A stretch of 64,000 nucleotides of DNA from Desulfofustis limnaeus (GCF_023169885.1 NZ_AP025516.1:4168142-4232141); one strand, 5' to 3'. Shown: positions 25,119 to 34,445, counted from the stretch's first letter. Made by a program: numbers and translations. The notes: generated by a model from the letters alone, not told the origin.

Positions 25119-25990
25119 CTGTAGCGGAAGTAGGCGGGTATCTCCGGCATGGCGCCGGCGTGAGCGCAGACATAAGCCGCCAACCGGTTAGCCTTGTCAC
25201 TGATCTCTGGCAACGGCAAACCGTATAGCAGGCCGATGGTTACCGCTGCGGTGAACGAATCGCCGGCACCGATGGTGTCGACAATTGCGCTAGAGATGCC
25301 GGGATGCTCGATACACTCGCCAGATGTCAGTAAAAGGGAACCGCGATCGCCTCTGGTCAGGATGGCCAGTTCCAGGTCGAAGCCGCCGCGTAATTGGCGC
25401 AGCTGTTCCTGCACGGTGCCGGACAACCCGAAAAGCGAGGAGAGCACCGTTAATTCGTCTTCGTTGAGCTTGACAATGGTGCACAAGGCCAGCGAGGTCG
25501 TGATGATGTCGCGGTTGTAGAACTGCTGCCGGAGATTGATATCAAAAATTTTTTTAGTCTCTGGTGGCAACTGTCGCAGCAGGGTCCGAATAGTGCTTCT
25601 CGTCGGCTCGCTTCTTTGGGCCAGAGTTCCGAAGCAAACAGCGTGCAACCGCGACGGAAGCGAACGATGGAGCGCCTTGGCCTCCAGGTGGTCCCAGGCG
25701 ACGTCGTCGGGGAATTGATAGGTGGCCACTCCTGACGGATCGATGGTGATAGTGACGGTGCCGGTTGGAAATGCGTCGACGGTCGTGATATAATCCGTTT
25801 CGAGATGTTTTCCGGCAAGGAAATCGAGAGCCTGTCGCCCCCGCTGATCGTTACCGACACAGGAGATGGGGATTCCTGTGCCGCCCAGCGCTGTGGCGTG
25901 ATAGGTGAAATTGATCGGGGCGCCGCCGAGTTTTTCCTCGTTCGGTAAAACATCCCACAACAGTTCTCCGATACCGGCAACGGTATACAT
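25115..25990 (-). CDS. PfkB-family sugar kinase, probably fructokinase
   Basis: The 291-residue kinase has both PfkB signatures: GIGELLWDVLPNEEKLGGAP at the N-terminus and DTIGAGDSFTAA near residue 240, with the catalytic aspartate in GAGD. The LWD..P..GGAP start is common among fructokinases, but the substrate is not certain. It lies upstream of, and is coupled to, the HEAT-repeat gene and is divergent from the glycine-cleavage operon. Confidence 0.85.
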   Translation of the reverse strand: MYTVAGIGELLWDVLPNEEKLGGAPINFTYHATALGGTGIPISCVGNDQRGRQALDFLAGKHLETDYITTVDAFPTGTVTITIDPSGVATYQFPDDVAWDHLEAKALHRSLPSRLHAVCFGTLAQRSEPTRSTIRTLLRQLPPETKKIFDINLRQQFYNRDIITTSLALCTIVKLNEDELTVLSSLFGLSGTVQEQLRQLRGGFDLELAILTRGDRGSLLLTSGECIEHPGISSAIVDTIGAGDSFTAAVTIGLLYGLPLPEISDKANRLAAYVCAHAGAMPEIPAYFRYS

Positions 25991-26251
25991 CAGAAAAGCT
26001 CGCTCCTTTGTCTTGGTATGGGTTGCACGGAAAGCAGGCCGCTATATCAATAATCATAGACGGTCTGTGCGACACCTGCCAGAAGAAAGTGGTTGCTTTA
26101 ACCACCGTGGGTCGGTGCCTGTGTATCAGAAATGATGAGGAGAGCTGCGTGACGGAAACGTCAAAAAGATTACATTATTTGGTTGTTTTCGTTATTTTTA
26201 TAATATAATATTGCTGTAAACGACAACGAATTGTTTTCCAATGGTTTTTGA
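25991..26251. promoter_or_regulatory. Divergent promoter region of pfkB-like gene and lrp-gcv operon
   Basis: The 261 bases contain an AT-rich block just before lrp (TATAAT near 26201-26210) that can serve as a -10 element, a perfect inverted repeat GTGGTT-GCTTT-AACCAC (26089-26105) and a hairpin TGACG-GAAA-CGTCA (26150-26163). I looked for a glycine riboswitch and did not find its conserved elements. The dyad is a possible operator for the Lrp-type protein. Confidence 0.45.
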
Positions 26252-26719
26252 ATGGATGCCACCGATATTGCCATCATCAATGAGCTCAAGGACGGGCGAG
26301 TCTCTTTTAAAACGATAGCCGAACAACTTCAGCTCGCCGAAGGAACGGTACGTAGCAGGGTGCGACGGTTGCGTGGAGAAGGAGTCCTGGCGATTACCGG
26401 GTTGGTGGATCCGGAAGCATTGCCCGATCATACGGTGGTACTGGTCGGGGTACGCCTGAAGGACATGGATCTGGTCAAAAAAGGAGAAGAGTTCAGCCGG
26501 TTGCGTGGCGTTATTTCCGTATCCGTGGTAACCGGTCGTTTCGATCTCATTCTCACCGTCATGACCAACAAGGCTTTTGGCATCCTGCAATTCTATACCG
26601 ACGAGGTGTCTAAGGTCGACAAGGTGCAATCGGTGGAAACGTTCGTTATTTATAAGAGTTTTAATCTTAAAGTGCCGTTGCCTCATCTTGGACCTGAACA
26701 GGAAAAACAGATATCATGA
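26252..26719 (+). CDS. Lrp/AsnC-family transcriptional regulator
   Basis: The 155-residue regulator has an N-terminal HTH (IAIINELKDGRVSFKTIAEQL, then AEGTVRSRVRRLRGEGVLA) and a C-terminal RAM/ASNC ligand-binding domain (VISVSVVTGRFDLILTVMT and VQSVETFVIY). Such proteins sense amino acids as octamers. Its stop overlaps the gcvT start (ATGA at 26716), so it is the first gene of the glycine cleavage operon. It probably regulates this operon, with glycine or another amino acid as effector; that is inferred from position. No good Shine-Dalgarno sequence is seen. Confidence 0.85.
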   Translation: MDATDIAIINELKDGRVSFKTIAEQLQLAEGTVRSRVRRLRGEGVLAITGLVDPEALPDHTVVLVGVRLKDMDLVKKGEEFSRLRGVISVSVVTGRFDLILTVMTNKAFGILQFYTDEVSKVDKVQSVETFVIYKSFNLKVPLPHLGPEQEKQIS

Positions 26720-28023
26720 CCACAGAAAAGACCGCTGTGCGGAAAACCGTGCTGTTCGACTGGCACCTGGCCAATCACGCGACCATGGCAGAGTTCGGGG
26801 GATACCAGATGCCCCTGTGGTATCCATCTGGCGCCAAACATGAACATCGGACGGTACTGACCGGAGTCGGTTTGTTCGATACCAGCCACATGGGAGTTCT
26901 CACTGTCGCCGGAGAGGCTGCCTGGTCGTTGTTGCAGCACTGTTTCAGCCGTGATTTGCGTACCTGTATTGGGATCAAGCCAGGACCTTTGACGCCAGGC
27001 CGGTGTGTTTACGGTTTATTCTTGCGAGAAAACGGCACCGTTCTGGACGACGCCATTATCAGCCAACTGGGACCGGAACGGTATCTGGTGGTGGTGAACA
27101 GCGGCATGGGACCAATCGTCAGAGAGCATCTGCTGCTGCACGCCAACGGGCCGGTGGACGTGGCGGACCGCAGCGGTAGGATCGGCAAGATCGATGTCCA
27201 GGGGCCAGCCGCCGCCCTGGTTTTGGAAGGTTTGTTGGGCGACCCCGATAAGGTGTTGTCCGATATGATCTATTTCTCCTGCAAAGGAGATGTCGAGGAA
27301 GGGCCGACGGCGGTCCTCTTGCGGGACAAGACGCCAATCCTGCTCTCTCGCACCGGTTATACCGGAGAGTTCGGGTTTGAGATCTATCTGCCCGCTGCCG
27401 CTACGGTTTCTGTCTGGGAGCAGTTGCTGGCGGCGGGGCGGAACCGGGAGATTGCCGCCTGTGGACTGGCGTCTCGCGATTCCCTCCGCACCGGGGCGGT
27501 GCTCCCCTTGTCCCATCAGGACATCGGCGATTGGCTCTTCCAGAATACGCCGTGGTCGTTTGTCCTGCCCTGGGACGAGACCGGTCAACGTTTCAGTAAA
27601 TCTTTCATCGGAGCTGAGGGTTTGTCGGCAGCCAGGGACAAGAGCTACACCTATCCGTTTGCTGGTTACGACCCGAGAAAGATCCCGGTGACCGACAAGA
27701 CCGTGGTGCTCGATCGACACGAGGTGGCGATCGGCACGGTCCTGACCTGTACGACGGACATGGGGATTGATCGGGTCGGTGAACAGATCGTCAGCATCGT
27801 TAGCCCGGAGTCGGCCGGTCGGCCGGCCGATTTCCTGGCGCGCGGCTTGAGTTGCGGGTTCGTCAAGACGAACCGTCCCTGTGTTGCCGGAGAACAAGTG
27901 CGATTAACGGACGGGAAACGGAGTGTGCCGGTGGAGATCAGGCGGGATATTCGGCCCGACCGGACCGCTCGCCGGTCAATGCGAGAGATGAGAAACCAGG
28001 AAATGAGGGGAGAGACGAGATGA
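26716..28023 (+). CDS. gcvT: Glycine cleavage system T protein (aminomethyltransferase)
   Basis: The 435-residue protein has the GcvT/YgfZ fold: FGGYQMPLWYPSGAKHEHR, GLFDTSHMGVLTVAG, LSRTGYTGEFGFEIY and ACGLASRDSLRTGAVLPL. GcvT takes the aminomethyl group from lipoyl-GcvH, releases ammonia and passes the methylene to tetrahydrofolate. At 435 residues it is longer than E. coli GcvT (about 364), mostly in the C-terminal half. It overlaps lrp upstream and gcvH downstream by four bases each (ATGA). Confidence 0.92.
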   Translation: MTTEKTAVRKTVLFDWHLANHATMAEFGGYQMPLWYPSGAKHEHRTVLTGVGLFDTSHMGVLTVAGEAAWSLLQHCFSRDLRTCIGIKPGPLTPGRCVYGLFLRENGTVLDDAIISQLGPERYLVVVNSGMGPIVREHLLLHANGPVDVADRSGRIGKIDVQGPAAALVLEGLLGDPDKVLSDMIYFSCKGDVEEGPTAVLLRDKTPILLSRTGYTGEFGFEIYLPAAATVSVWEQLLAAGRNREIAACGLASRDSLRTGAVLPLSHQDIGDWLFQNTPWSFVLPWDETGQRFSKSFIGAEGLSAARDKSYTYPFAGYDPRKIPVTDKTVVLDRHEVAIGTVLTCTTDMGIDRVGEQIVSIVSPESAGRPADFLARGLSCGFVKTNRPCVAGEQVRLTDGKRSVPVEIRRDIRPDRTARRSMREMRNQEMRGETR

Positions 28024-28415
28024 AAGAGATTGATGAATTGAACCTGCCCGGTGACGTCTACTATTCGCCGGAACATGAGTGGGCGCGCAAGGAAGGAGAG
28101 ACGGTGAAGGTGGGAATCAGCGATTACGCGCAAGACCAGTTGGGCGATATCGTCTTCGTTGAATTGCCGGATGTCGGTGCGATCCTGGAGAAAGGAGAGG
28201 AGTTCGGGACCTTGGAATCGGTCAAGGCGGTTTCGGAGATCTATGCGCCGTTGAGCGGTGAAGTGGTGGCGGTCAATAAGACCCTGGTCGATGCACCGGA
28301 ACTGCTTAACGAGGACCCCTATGATAACTGGATTATCGAACTACGGCCAAGTGTTGAAGACGAGTATGACGAACTGCTCAGCCGTGACGACTATCTGGCC
28401 CTCCTGCAAGGATGA
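28020..28415 (+). CDS. gcvH: Glycine cleavage system H protein
   Basis: The 131-residue lipoyl carrier has the typical start YYSPEHEWARKEGETVKVGI and the lipoylation site K69 in TLESVKAVSEIYAP. It shuttles the aminomethyl intermediate among P, T and L proteins. The ATG at 28020 overlaps the gcvT stop. No L protein (dihydrolipoamide dehydrogenase) gene is in the window. The lipoyl group can be made by the LipB-LipA fusion at the end of the same operon. Confidence 0.95.
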   Translation: MKEIDELNLPGDVYYSPEHEWARKEGETVKVGISDYAQDQLGDIVFVELPDVGAILEKGEEFGTLESVKAVSEIYAPLSGEVVAVNKTLVDAPELLNEDPYDNWIIELRPSVEDEYDELLSRDDYLALLQG

Positions 28416-28418
28416 GTC

Positions 28419-29753
28419 ATGCGCTATCTGCCCCATACACCGGATGAGATCGAGGCGATGCTGGCCGTTATCGGCAGACAAGAACTCGACGACCTGTTTA
28501 CGTCAATCCCAGCTGATTGCCGTTTCTCGGGGTTGCCGGAGGTTCCCGGCCCCTATACCGAATGGGATCTGATTGCCAGATTCAAGGAACTCGGCGACCG
28601 CATTCCTGGTGCCGCTTCCCGGTCTGTGCTGATCGGGGGTGGCAGCTACTATCATCATATCCCGGAGATCGTCCGCGCCCTGGCCGGTCGTTCCGAATTC
28701 GTCACCTCCTATACGCCCTATCAGCCGGAGATGGCGCAGGGAACGCTGCAGGGGATTTTCGAATATCAGACCTTGACGGCGAGGCTGCTCGGCATGGATG
28801 TGGCAAACGCCTCCATGTACGACGGTGCTTCGGCGCTGGCTGAAGCATTGCTCATGGCCTTGCGGGTGTCCCGGAAAAAAAGGACAGTGGCCCTCTCTGC
28901 CGCAATCCACCCGCACTATCGGCAGGTGGTGCGCACCTACTTGGAGCCTGGTGGGTTCAGCATCGTGGAGCTACCGGTGGCGGCGACCGGCCGGACCGAT
29001 CTGACGGCGTTACCGAAAAGCGGGGAGCTCGCTGCCGTAGCCGTCCAGTCCCCCAATTTCTTCGGGGTGATCGAAGATCTTGTTCTGGCCGCGGAGGGCG
29101 CCCATGCAGCCGACGCGCTCTGTGTGACCGGTTTTACCGAACCCTTTGCCTACGGACTGTTGCGAAATCCCGGAGCCTGCGGGGCCGATATCGTTTGTGG
29201 CGAGGGACAGAGCTTCGGCCTGGCCCCGTCGTTCGGTGGCGCCGGACTCGGTATGTTTGCCTGTCGTCAGCACTATCTGCGCCAGATGCCAGGCAGGGTG
29301 GTCGGTGAGACGGTGGACATGGACAACAAGCGCGGTTTCGTCCTCACCCTGTCGACCCGTGAGCAGCATATCCGCCGGGAGAAGGCGACCTCGAACATCT
29401 GTTCCAACCAGGGGCTCTGCGCCATGACGGCCGCCATCTATATGGCCAGCCTGGGCGGCAGCGGACTGCGTCGAGTCGCTCAACTCAATCATGACAAGGC
29501 CGAGTATCTGAAACACGTGCTACTGGCCGCCGGGGCCACCCTGCTGTTCGACGGACCGACCTTCAACGAGTTCGTGGCGGTGATGCCGTCCGGATTCCAG
29601 CGGCAGCGCGAGCGACTGGCGGAGCGGGGTATCATCGCCGGCCTGGAGATCAGCCCTTGGTACCCCGATTACCAAAACGCCTTTCTGTTCTGCGCAACCG
29701 AGATGGTGAGTCGATCAATTCTCGATGAAATCAGCGAAGAGGTGCGATCATGA
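28419..29753 (+). CDS. gcvPA: Glycine dehydrogenase (decarboxylating) subunit 1
   Basis: The 444-residue protein matches the alpha subunit of split P protein: RYLPHTPDEIEAMLAVIG, FVTSYTPYQPEMAQGTLQGI, GMDVANASMYDGASALAEA and NICSNQGLCAM. It forms an alpha2beta2 enzyme with GcvPB that decarboxylates glycine using pyridoxal phosphate. It starts 3 bases after gcvH, and its stop overlaps the gcvPB start (ATGA at 29750). Length is usual for the family. Confidence 0.95.
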   Translation: MRYLPHTPDEIEAMLAVIGRQELDDLFTSIPADCRFSGLPEVPGPYTEWDLIARFKELGDRIPGAASRSVLIGGGSYYHHIPEIVRALAGRSEFVTSYTPYQPEMAQGTLQGIFEYQTLTARLLGMDVANASMYDGASALAEALLMALRVSRKKRTVALSAAIHPHYRQVVRTYLEPGGFSIVELPVAATGRTDLTALPKSGELAAVAVQSPNFFGVIEDLVLAAEGAHAADALCVTGFTEPFAYGLLRNPGACGADIVCGEGQSFGLAPSFGGAGLGMFACRQHYLRQMPGRVVGETVDMDNKRGFVLTLSTREQHIRREKATSNICSNQGLCAMTAAIYMASLGGSGLRRVAQLNHDKAEYLKHVLLAAGATLLFDGPTFNEFVAVMPSGFQRQRERLAERGIIAGLEISPWYPDYQNAFLFCATEMVSRSILDEISEEVRS

Positions 29754-31207
29754 TCAACGGCCCGGGAAGTACCGGACTCGTACTTGACGAGCCGCTGCTG
29801 TGGGAAAAAGGGAAACACGGTCGGTCAGCGTTCAGCCTGCCCGTCCCGGATGTGCCGGAAAGCGTGGTAGATGCGGACTTGCTCGGCGATGATCTGGATT
29901 TCCCGGATCTCAGTGAGGTGGATGTGGTGCGGCATTACACCCGACTCTCCCAATGGAATTTCGGAATCGACAGCGGTATGTATCCTTTGGGGTCCTGCAC
30001 CATGAAATATAACCCCAAAATCAACGATCGTCTGGCGGCAACGCCGGCACTGGCGGCCGCCCATCCGCTGCTGGACGCGACAGCATGCCAGGGCGTGCTG
30101 GAACTGCTCTTCGATCTGGAACGATTTCTGGCGGCGATCACCGGGATGGACGCGGTATCGCTACAGCCGGCGGCCGGGGCCCAGGGTGAATTGACGGCGA
30201 TGCTGATGTTTGCCGCCTATTTTCGCAAGAAAGGCGAACGGCGCACGAAGATCCTGATCCCCGACACCGCCCACGGCACCAACCCGGCCAGTGCCGCCCT
30301 CTGTGGTTTTTCCCCGGTTTCGCTGCAGTCGGGGCCTGATGGGATACTCTCGCCGGAATCCGTGGCGGCGGTCATGGATGAGCAAACCGTCGGGATCATG
30401 CTCACCAATCCCAACACGCTTGGCCTCTTCGAGGAGCATATCCGCACCATTACCGAGGTCGTTCATCAGCACGGCGGCCTGGTTTACGGGGATGGAGCCA
30501 ACCTTAACGCCGTCATGGGAATGGTTGATTTCAAACGATGCGGCGTTGACGCCATGCATCTGAACCTGCACAAAACCTTTTCCACACCGCATGGCGGCGG
30601 TGGTCCCGGCGCCGGGCCGGTATGTGTGGTGGCCAAGCTCGAACCGTTTTTGCCGGTTCCCCGGATAATGAAGGACGACGAGGGATTCAGCCTGGAGACC
30701 GGCCATCCCGACAGTATTGGCCGCATGCATGCCTTTTTCGGCAATGTCAGTGTGCTGGTGCGGGCGTACAGTTACATCCTTACCATGGGGCCGGAGTTTT
30801 TACGTCAGGCGAGCCAGCTGGCGGTCCTCAATGCCGTTTATGTCCGCGAGCAGCTGCGGGACACGCTGGAGCTGGCCTATGACCGACCGTCGTTGCATGA
30901 GTGTGTTTTTTCCGACCGGCGCCAGCACCAGTTCAAGGTGACCACGCTGGATATGGCCAAGCGGTTGATCGATCACGGGTACCATCCACCCACCATTTAT
31001 TTCCCGCTGGTGGTCCCTGGAGCGATCATGATCGAACCGACCGAAACCGAGTGCAAGGAGGATTTGGATCGGTTCATCGCCGTTTTCAAGGAAGTCGTGC
31101 AGGAAGCGGCTGTTGATGCGGAACGGCTGCGCCAGGCCCCGACCAGGACCAAGGTTCGGCGGCTCGATGAAACACGAGCGGCACGCAATCCGTGCCTGAA
31201 AGGATGA
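29750..31207 (+). CDS. gcvPB: Glycine dehydrogenase (decarboxylating) subunit 2
   Basis: The 485-residue beta subunit of split P protein carries the pyridoxal-phosphate lysine K275 in HLNLHKTFSTPHGGGGPG. Other family segments are GMYPLGSCTMKYNPK, HGTNPASAALCG and PLVVPGAIMIEPTETECKED. It completes the P protein with GcvPA. The gene is translationally coupled to gcvPA and lies 9 bases before the lipBA start. Confidence 0.95.
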   Translation: MINGPGSTGLVLDEPLLWEKGKHGRSAFSLPVPDVPESVVDADLLGDDLDFPDLSEVDVVRHYTRLSQWNFGIDSGMYPLGSCTMKYNPKINDRLAATPALAAAHPLLDATACQGVLELLFDLERFLAAITGMDAVSLQPAAGAQGELTAMLMFAAYFRKKGERRTKILIPDTAHGTNPASAALCGFSPVSLQSGPDGILSPESVAAVMDEQTVGIMLTNPNTLGLFEEHIRTITEVVHQHGGLVYGDGANLNAVMGMVDFKRCGVDAMHLNLHKTFSTPHGGGGPGAGPVCVVAKLEPFLPVPRIMKDDEGFSLETGHPDSIGRMHAFFGNVSVLVRAYSYILTMGPEFLRQASQLAVLNAVYVREQLRDTLELAYDRPSLHECVFSDRRQHQFKVTTLDMAKRLIDHGYHPPTIYFPLVVPGAIMIEPTETECKEDLDRFIAVFKEVVQEAAVDAERLRQAPTRTKVRRLDETRAARNPCLKG

Positions 31208-31216
31208 CGCCATAAC

Positions 31217-32764
31217 GTGGACCTGGTGATCGAAAACCACGGTGTACTGCCGTATCGGCAAGCCTACGACAGGCAAGTGCAGCTGGTGGAGATGTTGCAT
31301 CGTCAGCCGGCGGAGCCGGACCGCTGCCTGGTCCTTGAGCATCCTGCCGTATTCACCCTCGGCAGAAACGGGTCCACCAAACATGTAAGTGTCGATGAAT
31401 CCTTCCTGCGGCAACGCGGTATTGAGTTGATCCGGGTGGAGCGCGGTGGTGAGGTAACGTATCACGGACCTGGACAACTGGTCTGTTACCCGATCATCAA
31501 TCTGCGTCGTCGCGGTCTGAGTGTCGTCGACTTTGTCAATCTATTGGAGGAGGTCATGCTGCGGACCGCCGCTGCCTGCGGCGTGTCGGCCGGCCGTGAC
31601 GAGCGGAATCGTGGGGTGTGGGTGCACGGAAGAAAACTGGGCAGTGTCGGTATCGCCATTCGCCATGGCATCACCTTCCATGGGTTGGCGTTCAATGTCA
31701 GTCTCGATCTCGAACCCTTCACCTGGGTCAATCCCTGCGGTTTGACCCAGGTGGCCATCACCTCGCTGGAACGCGAGTGCGGATCACCAGTGGTCCTCGA
31801 GACGGTGCGGCAGGAATTGATCATCGCGTTACAGCAGGTCTTTACCGGCCGTCGTCAGGTCCAGCCCAGCGAGTCTGAGGCGGGTCGGAACCAGCGGTTA
31901 GCGAAGCCGAAATGGCTGAAGAAACCGCTTCCGTCCGGAGGGGCGTACGAACAGACACGCCGCCTGATCGATCGGGGGCGCTTGCAGACAGTTTGTCGGG
32001 AAGCGCGGTGCCCCAATCAGTTCGAGTGCTATGGTCGAGGCACGGCGACTTTCATGATCATGGGACAGACCTGCACGCGAAACTGCCGGTTCTGCGCTGT
32101 CGGCCATGGGCGGCCCGAACCACTTGATGATGAGGAGCCGCGGCGGATCGCCACGGCGGTTGCCGAGATGGGACTCGATCATGTGGTGCTTACTTCGGTG
32201 ACCAGGGATGATCTTGCCGATGGCGGTGCTGGACATTTCATCCAAACCATAGGAGCCATCCGCGAGATGGTCCCGGGGACCCCCGTTGAGATCCTTATTC
32301 CCGACCTGCTCGGTAATTGGGAATCGTTACGCCGCCTCTGTGCGGCGCATCCCGAGGTGATCAATCACAATATCGAGACGGTGCCGAGATTGTACGACCG
32401 GGTCCGCCCACAGGCCGATTACCGCCGCTCGCTCGATCTTCTGCAGGTGGTGCGTGAAACGGTGCCGACGATTGTCACCAAATCTGGATTAATGCTCGGC
32501 CTCGGTGAGACCCTGCCCGAGATCTGGCAGACGCTCGAAGATCTTCGCCGAGCAGGCTGCCAATTGCTGACGCTTGGTCAATATCTCCAGCCCACGAGAG
32601 GTCATTTGCCGGTTCACCGCTACCTGACGCCGGAGGAATTCAACGAGCTTCGTTTAGTGGCTTTTGGCCTTGGTTTTACCGGTGTGGCATCGGGACCGCA
32701 TGTGCGTAGTTCTTTTCAGGCAGGTCAACTCTTTCGTCAGATAGGCCGCGACACGACCAGCTGA
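31217..32764 (+). CDS. lipBA: LipB-LipA fusion: octanoyltransferase and lipoyl synthase
   Basis: The 515-residue protein joins two enzymes that are normally separate. Residues 1 to about 215 are LipB, with GGEVTYHGPGQLVCYPI, catalytic K140 (GRKLGSVGI) and C174 (NPCGL). Residues about 225-515 are LipA, with the auxiliary cluster motif C260-x4-C265-x5-C271, the radical-SAM motif C286-x3-C290-x2-C293 and the closing RSS motif (HVRSSF). LipB moves octanoate from ACP to the H protein; LipA inserts the two sulphurs. The start is GTG at 31217. No stop or frameshift interrupts the linker. The last gene of the gcv operon thus makes the cofactor for GcvH. Confidence 0.93.
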   Translation: MDLVIENHGVLPYRQAYDRQVQLVEMLHRQPAEPDRCLVLEHPAVFTLGRNGSTKHVSVDESFLRQRGIELIRVERGGEVTYHGPGQLVCYPIINLRRRGLSVVDFVNLLEEVMLRTAAACGVSAGRDERNRGVWVHGRKLGSVGIAIRHGITFHGLAFNVSLDLEPFTWVNPCGLTQVAITSLERECGSPVVLETVRQELIIALQQVFTGRRQVQPSESEAGRNQRLAKPKWLKKPLPSGGAYEQTRRLIDRGRLQTVCREARCPNQFECYGRGTATFMIMGQTCTRNCRFCAVGHGRPEPLDDEEPRRIATAVAEMGLDHVVLTSVTRDDLADGGAGHFIQTIGAIREMVPGTPVEILIPDLLGNWESLRRLCAAHPEVINHNIETVPRLYDRVRPQADYRRSLDLLQVVRETVPTIVTKSGLMLGLGETLPEIWQTLEDLRRAGCQLLTLGQYLQPTRGHLPVHRYLTPEEFNELRLVAFGLGFTGVASGPHVRSSFQAGQLFRQIGRDTTS

Positions 32765-32988
32765 TTCTCCCTATCTTCGTCGATTGCCACGAATCTCACC
32801 AGCATTTCAAGCGATGGTTTGCAGGATCAATGGTGGCCACCAAGGCCATGATGAATTATTATATATGGTTGGATTTCTCGCCTGTGTGCAGCCGTCTGAT
32901 CAGCGGAGCGATTGCCGCTTGATCTCGTCGGCACGGTAGGCAGGTCGTCGTTGCCCGGTCGGATTAGGCCGGAACGTTGTGTTAAGGT

Positions 32989-33528
32989 GTGGGTGCCGTG
33001 CAAAACGTTTCTCCTCGTAAACATGTTATCCCTTTCCGCTCGGTAATCAAATGGATGGTGCGGCTGCGCCGTTCTCCCCGAGCGATTGCCGGAGGGTTTG
33101 CGCTTGGGACCTTTATCGCCTTCACCCCGACCATGGGGGTGCAGTTTGCCATTGTGCTGTTTCTTGCCACTCTGCTGAATATGAATCGGCCGGCGGCGCT
33201 GGTGACCATTTGGATCACCAACGTAGCCACCATGGCACCGATCTATACGTTCAATTACTGGGTCGGCAGCTTGATGTGGGAGGGGCCGTCCACCGCTGAT
33301 GTGTATCATGTTTTTGCCGATCTGGCGGTTCAGATGATGAAACTGGATGGGTGGGAGATGCTGGAGCAGTTCAAAGCGGTGATGAACCTCAGCCAGGAGA
33401 TTATCATCCCGCTGATCATCGGCAGCATCTTGGTCGGCCTGATAGCCGCGTTTATCGTCTATGTGGCGTCGTTTGCCATGCTTCGCTATCTGCTGATGCG
33501 TAAACATCGCAAACGGATCCTCTCTTAA
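32989..33528 (+). CDS. DUF2062 membrane protein
   Basis: The 179-residue protein has the DUF2062 pattern: RRSPRAIAGGFALGTFIAFTP, then a hydrophobic segment after MGVQFAIVLFLATLLNMNRPAA, and two further helices near residues 70-95 and 135-165. Members are small inner-membrane proteins of unknown function. The frame begins with GTG at 32989; a GTG at 32998 is equally possible. Its stop is one base before the start of the MutY-like gene. The 224 bases before it, after lipBA, contain no gene I can support. Confidence 0.75.
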   Translation: MGAVQNVSPRKHVIPFRSVIKWMVRLRRSPRAIAGGFALGTFIAFTPTMGVQFAIVLFLATLLNMNRPAALVTIWITNVATMAPIYTFNYWVGSLMWEGPSTADVYHVFADLAVQMMKLDGWEMLEQFKAVMNLSQEIIIPLIIGSILVGLIAAFIVYVASFAMLRYLLMRKHRKRILS

Positions 33529-33529
33529 T

Positions 33530-34426
33530 ATGGCACGGCGGTCAAGCAGTTCCTCCGGAGAGCCTCCACCGCCATTTTTTGTCGATAGCTGGGCCGAGTT
33601 TTACCAGAAGTACGGCGTGTGCGCTGAGACGCTGACCCACTTTCGGACCACCATCTTCAACCATTATCTCCGGCATCGCCGTGATTTCAGTTGGCGTGAC
33701 GAGATCTCCCCGTACCGTGTTCTGGTCTCCGAGATCATGCTGCAACAGACCCAGACGACTCGGGTGGCACCTTTCTTTGCTCGATTCATGAGGCGTTTCC
33801 CCACCCTTCAGTCCTTGGCGGCGGCTCCCTTTGCCGAGGTGCTCGGGGTGTGGAAAGGCCTTGGTTATAATCGCCGAGCCAGGTATCTGCAAGACGCTGC
33901 GGTAAAGGTGATCGATGAATGGGGCGGAATCATTCCCGATCGTCCAGAAGTGCTGCAAACCTTTTCCGGCATCGGCCCGGCCACGGCCGCCTCTATTTGC
34001 GTGTTTGCCTACAACCGGCCGCTGGTGTTTATCGAAACCAATATCCGCACGGTATTTCTCCACTTCTTTTTTCCTGCCGCCGATTGTGTCGATGACCGTG
34101 AGATCCTGCCGCTGGTCGAGCGTACTCTGGAATTCGAGCGTCCACGTGACTGGTACTACGCCTTAATGGATTACGGGGTGCTGTTGAAACAGACAGTCGG
34201 TAATGCCGGCCGACGCAGCCGGCATTACCAGAGACAAACTGCTTTTGTTGGTTCGGATCGCCAGTTACGAGGCAAGATCCTGGAGACCCTGCTTGACGGT
34301 CAGCGGGTTACGATCGAGGCTCTGGCGGAGTTGTTGCAGGAACCGGTCGATCGGGTGCAACGCCTGGTCAACGCCCTTCAGGTGGAAGGGATGGTGGCGA
34401 CGGGGCCGCTTCTAACACTTTCTTAA
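33530..34426 (+). CDS. MutY-like DNA glycosylase without the iron-sulphur cluster
   Basis: The 298-residue protein has the HhH-GPD core of MutY: SEIMLQQTQTTRV with catalytic E68, the helix-hairpin-helix LQTFSGIGPATAA (142-154) and RRDFSWRD at the N-terminus. The aspartate expected after the HhH is replaced by glutamate (FIETNIRTVF, E169). After ALMDYG the four cluster cysteines of MutY are absent. The C-terminus lacks the NUDIX-like 8-oxoG domain; in its place is a winged-helix-like segment (VTIEALAELLQEPVDRVQRL). It may act on a different mismatch or damaged base. Confidence 0.75.
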   Translation: MARRSSSSSGEPPPPFFVDSWAEFYQKYGVCAETLTHFRTTIFNHYLRHRRDFSWRDEISPYRVLVSEIMLQQTQTTRVAPFFARFMRRFPTLQSLAAAPFAEVLGVWKGLGYNRRARYLQDAAVKVIDEWGGIIPDRPEVLQTFSGIGPATAASICVFAYNRPLVFIETNIRTVFLHFFFPAADCVDDREILPLVERTLEFERPRDWYYALMDYGVLLKQTVGNAGRRSRHYQRQTAFVGSDRQLRGKILETLLDGQRVTIEALAELLQEPVDRVQRLVNALQVEGMVATGPLLTLS

Positions 34427-34445
34427 AGCAGATACGCAACGGTGC

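Noticed and set aside
25991..26251. Glycine riboswitch before the gcv operon
   Set aside because: The conserved glycine-aptamer elements are not seen; only a GAGGAGAG stretch and two small hairpins occur.
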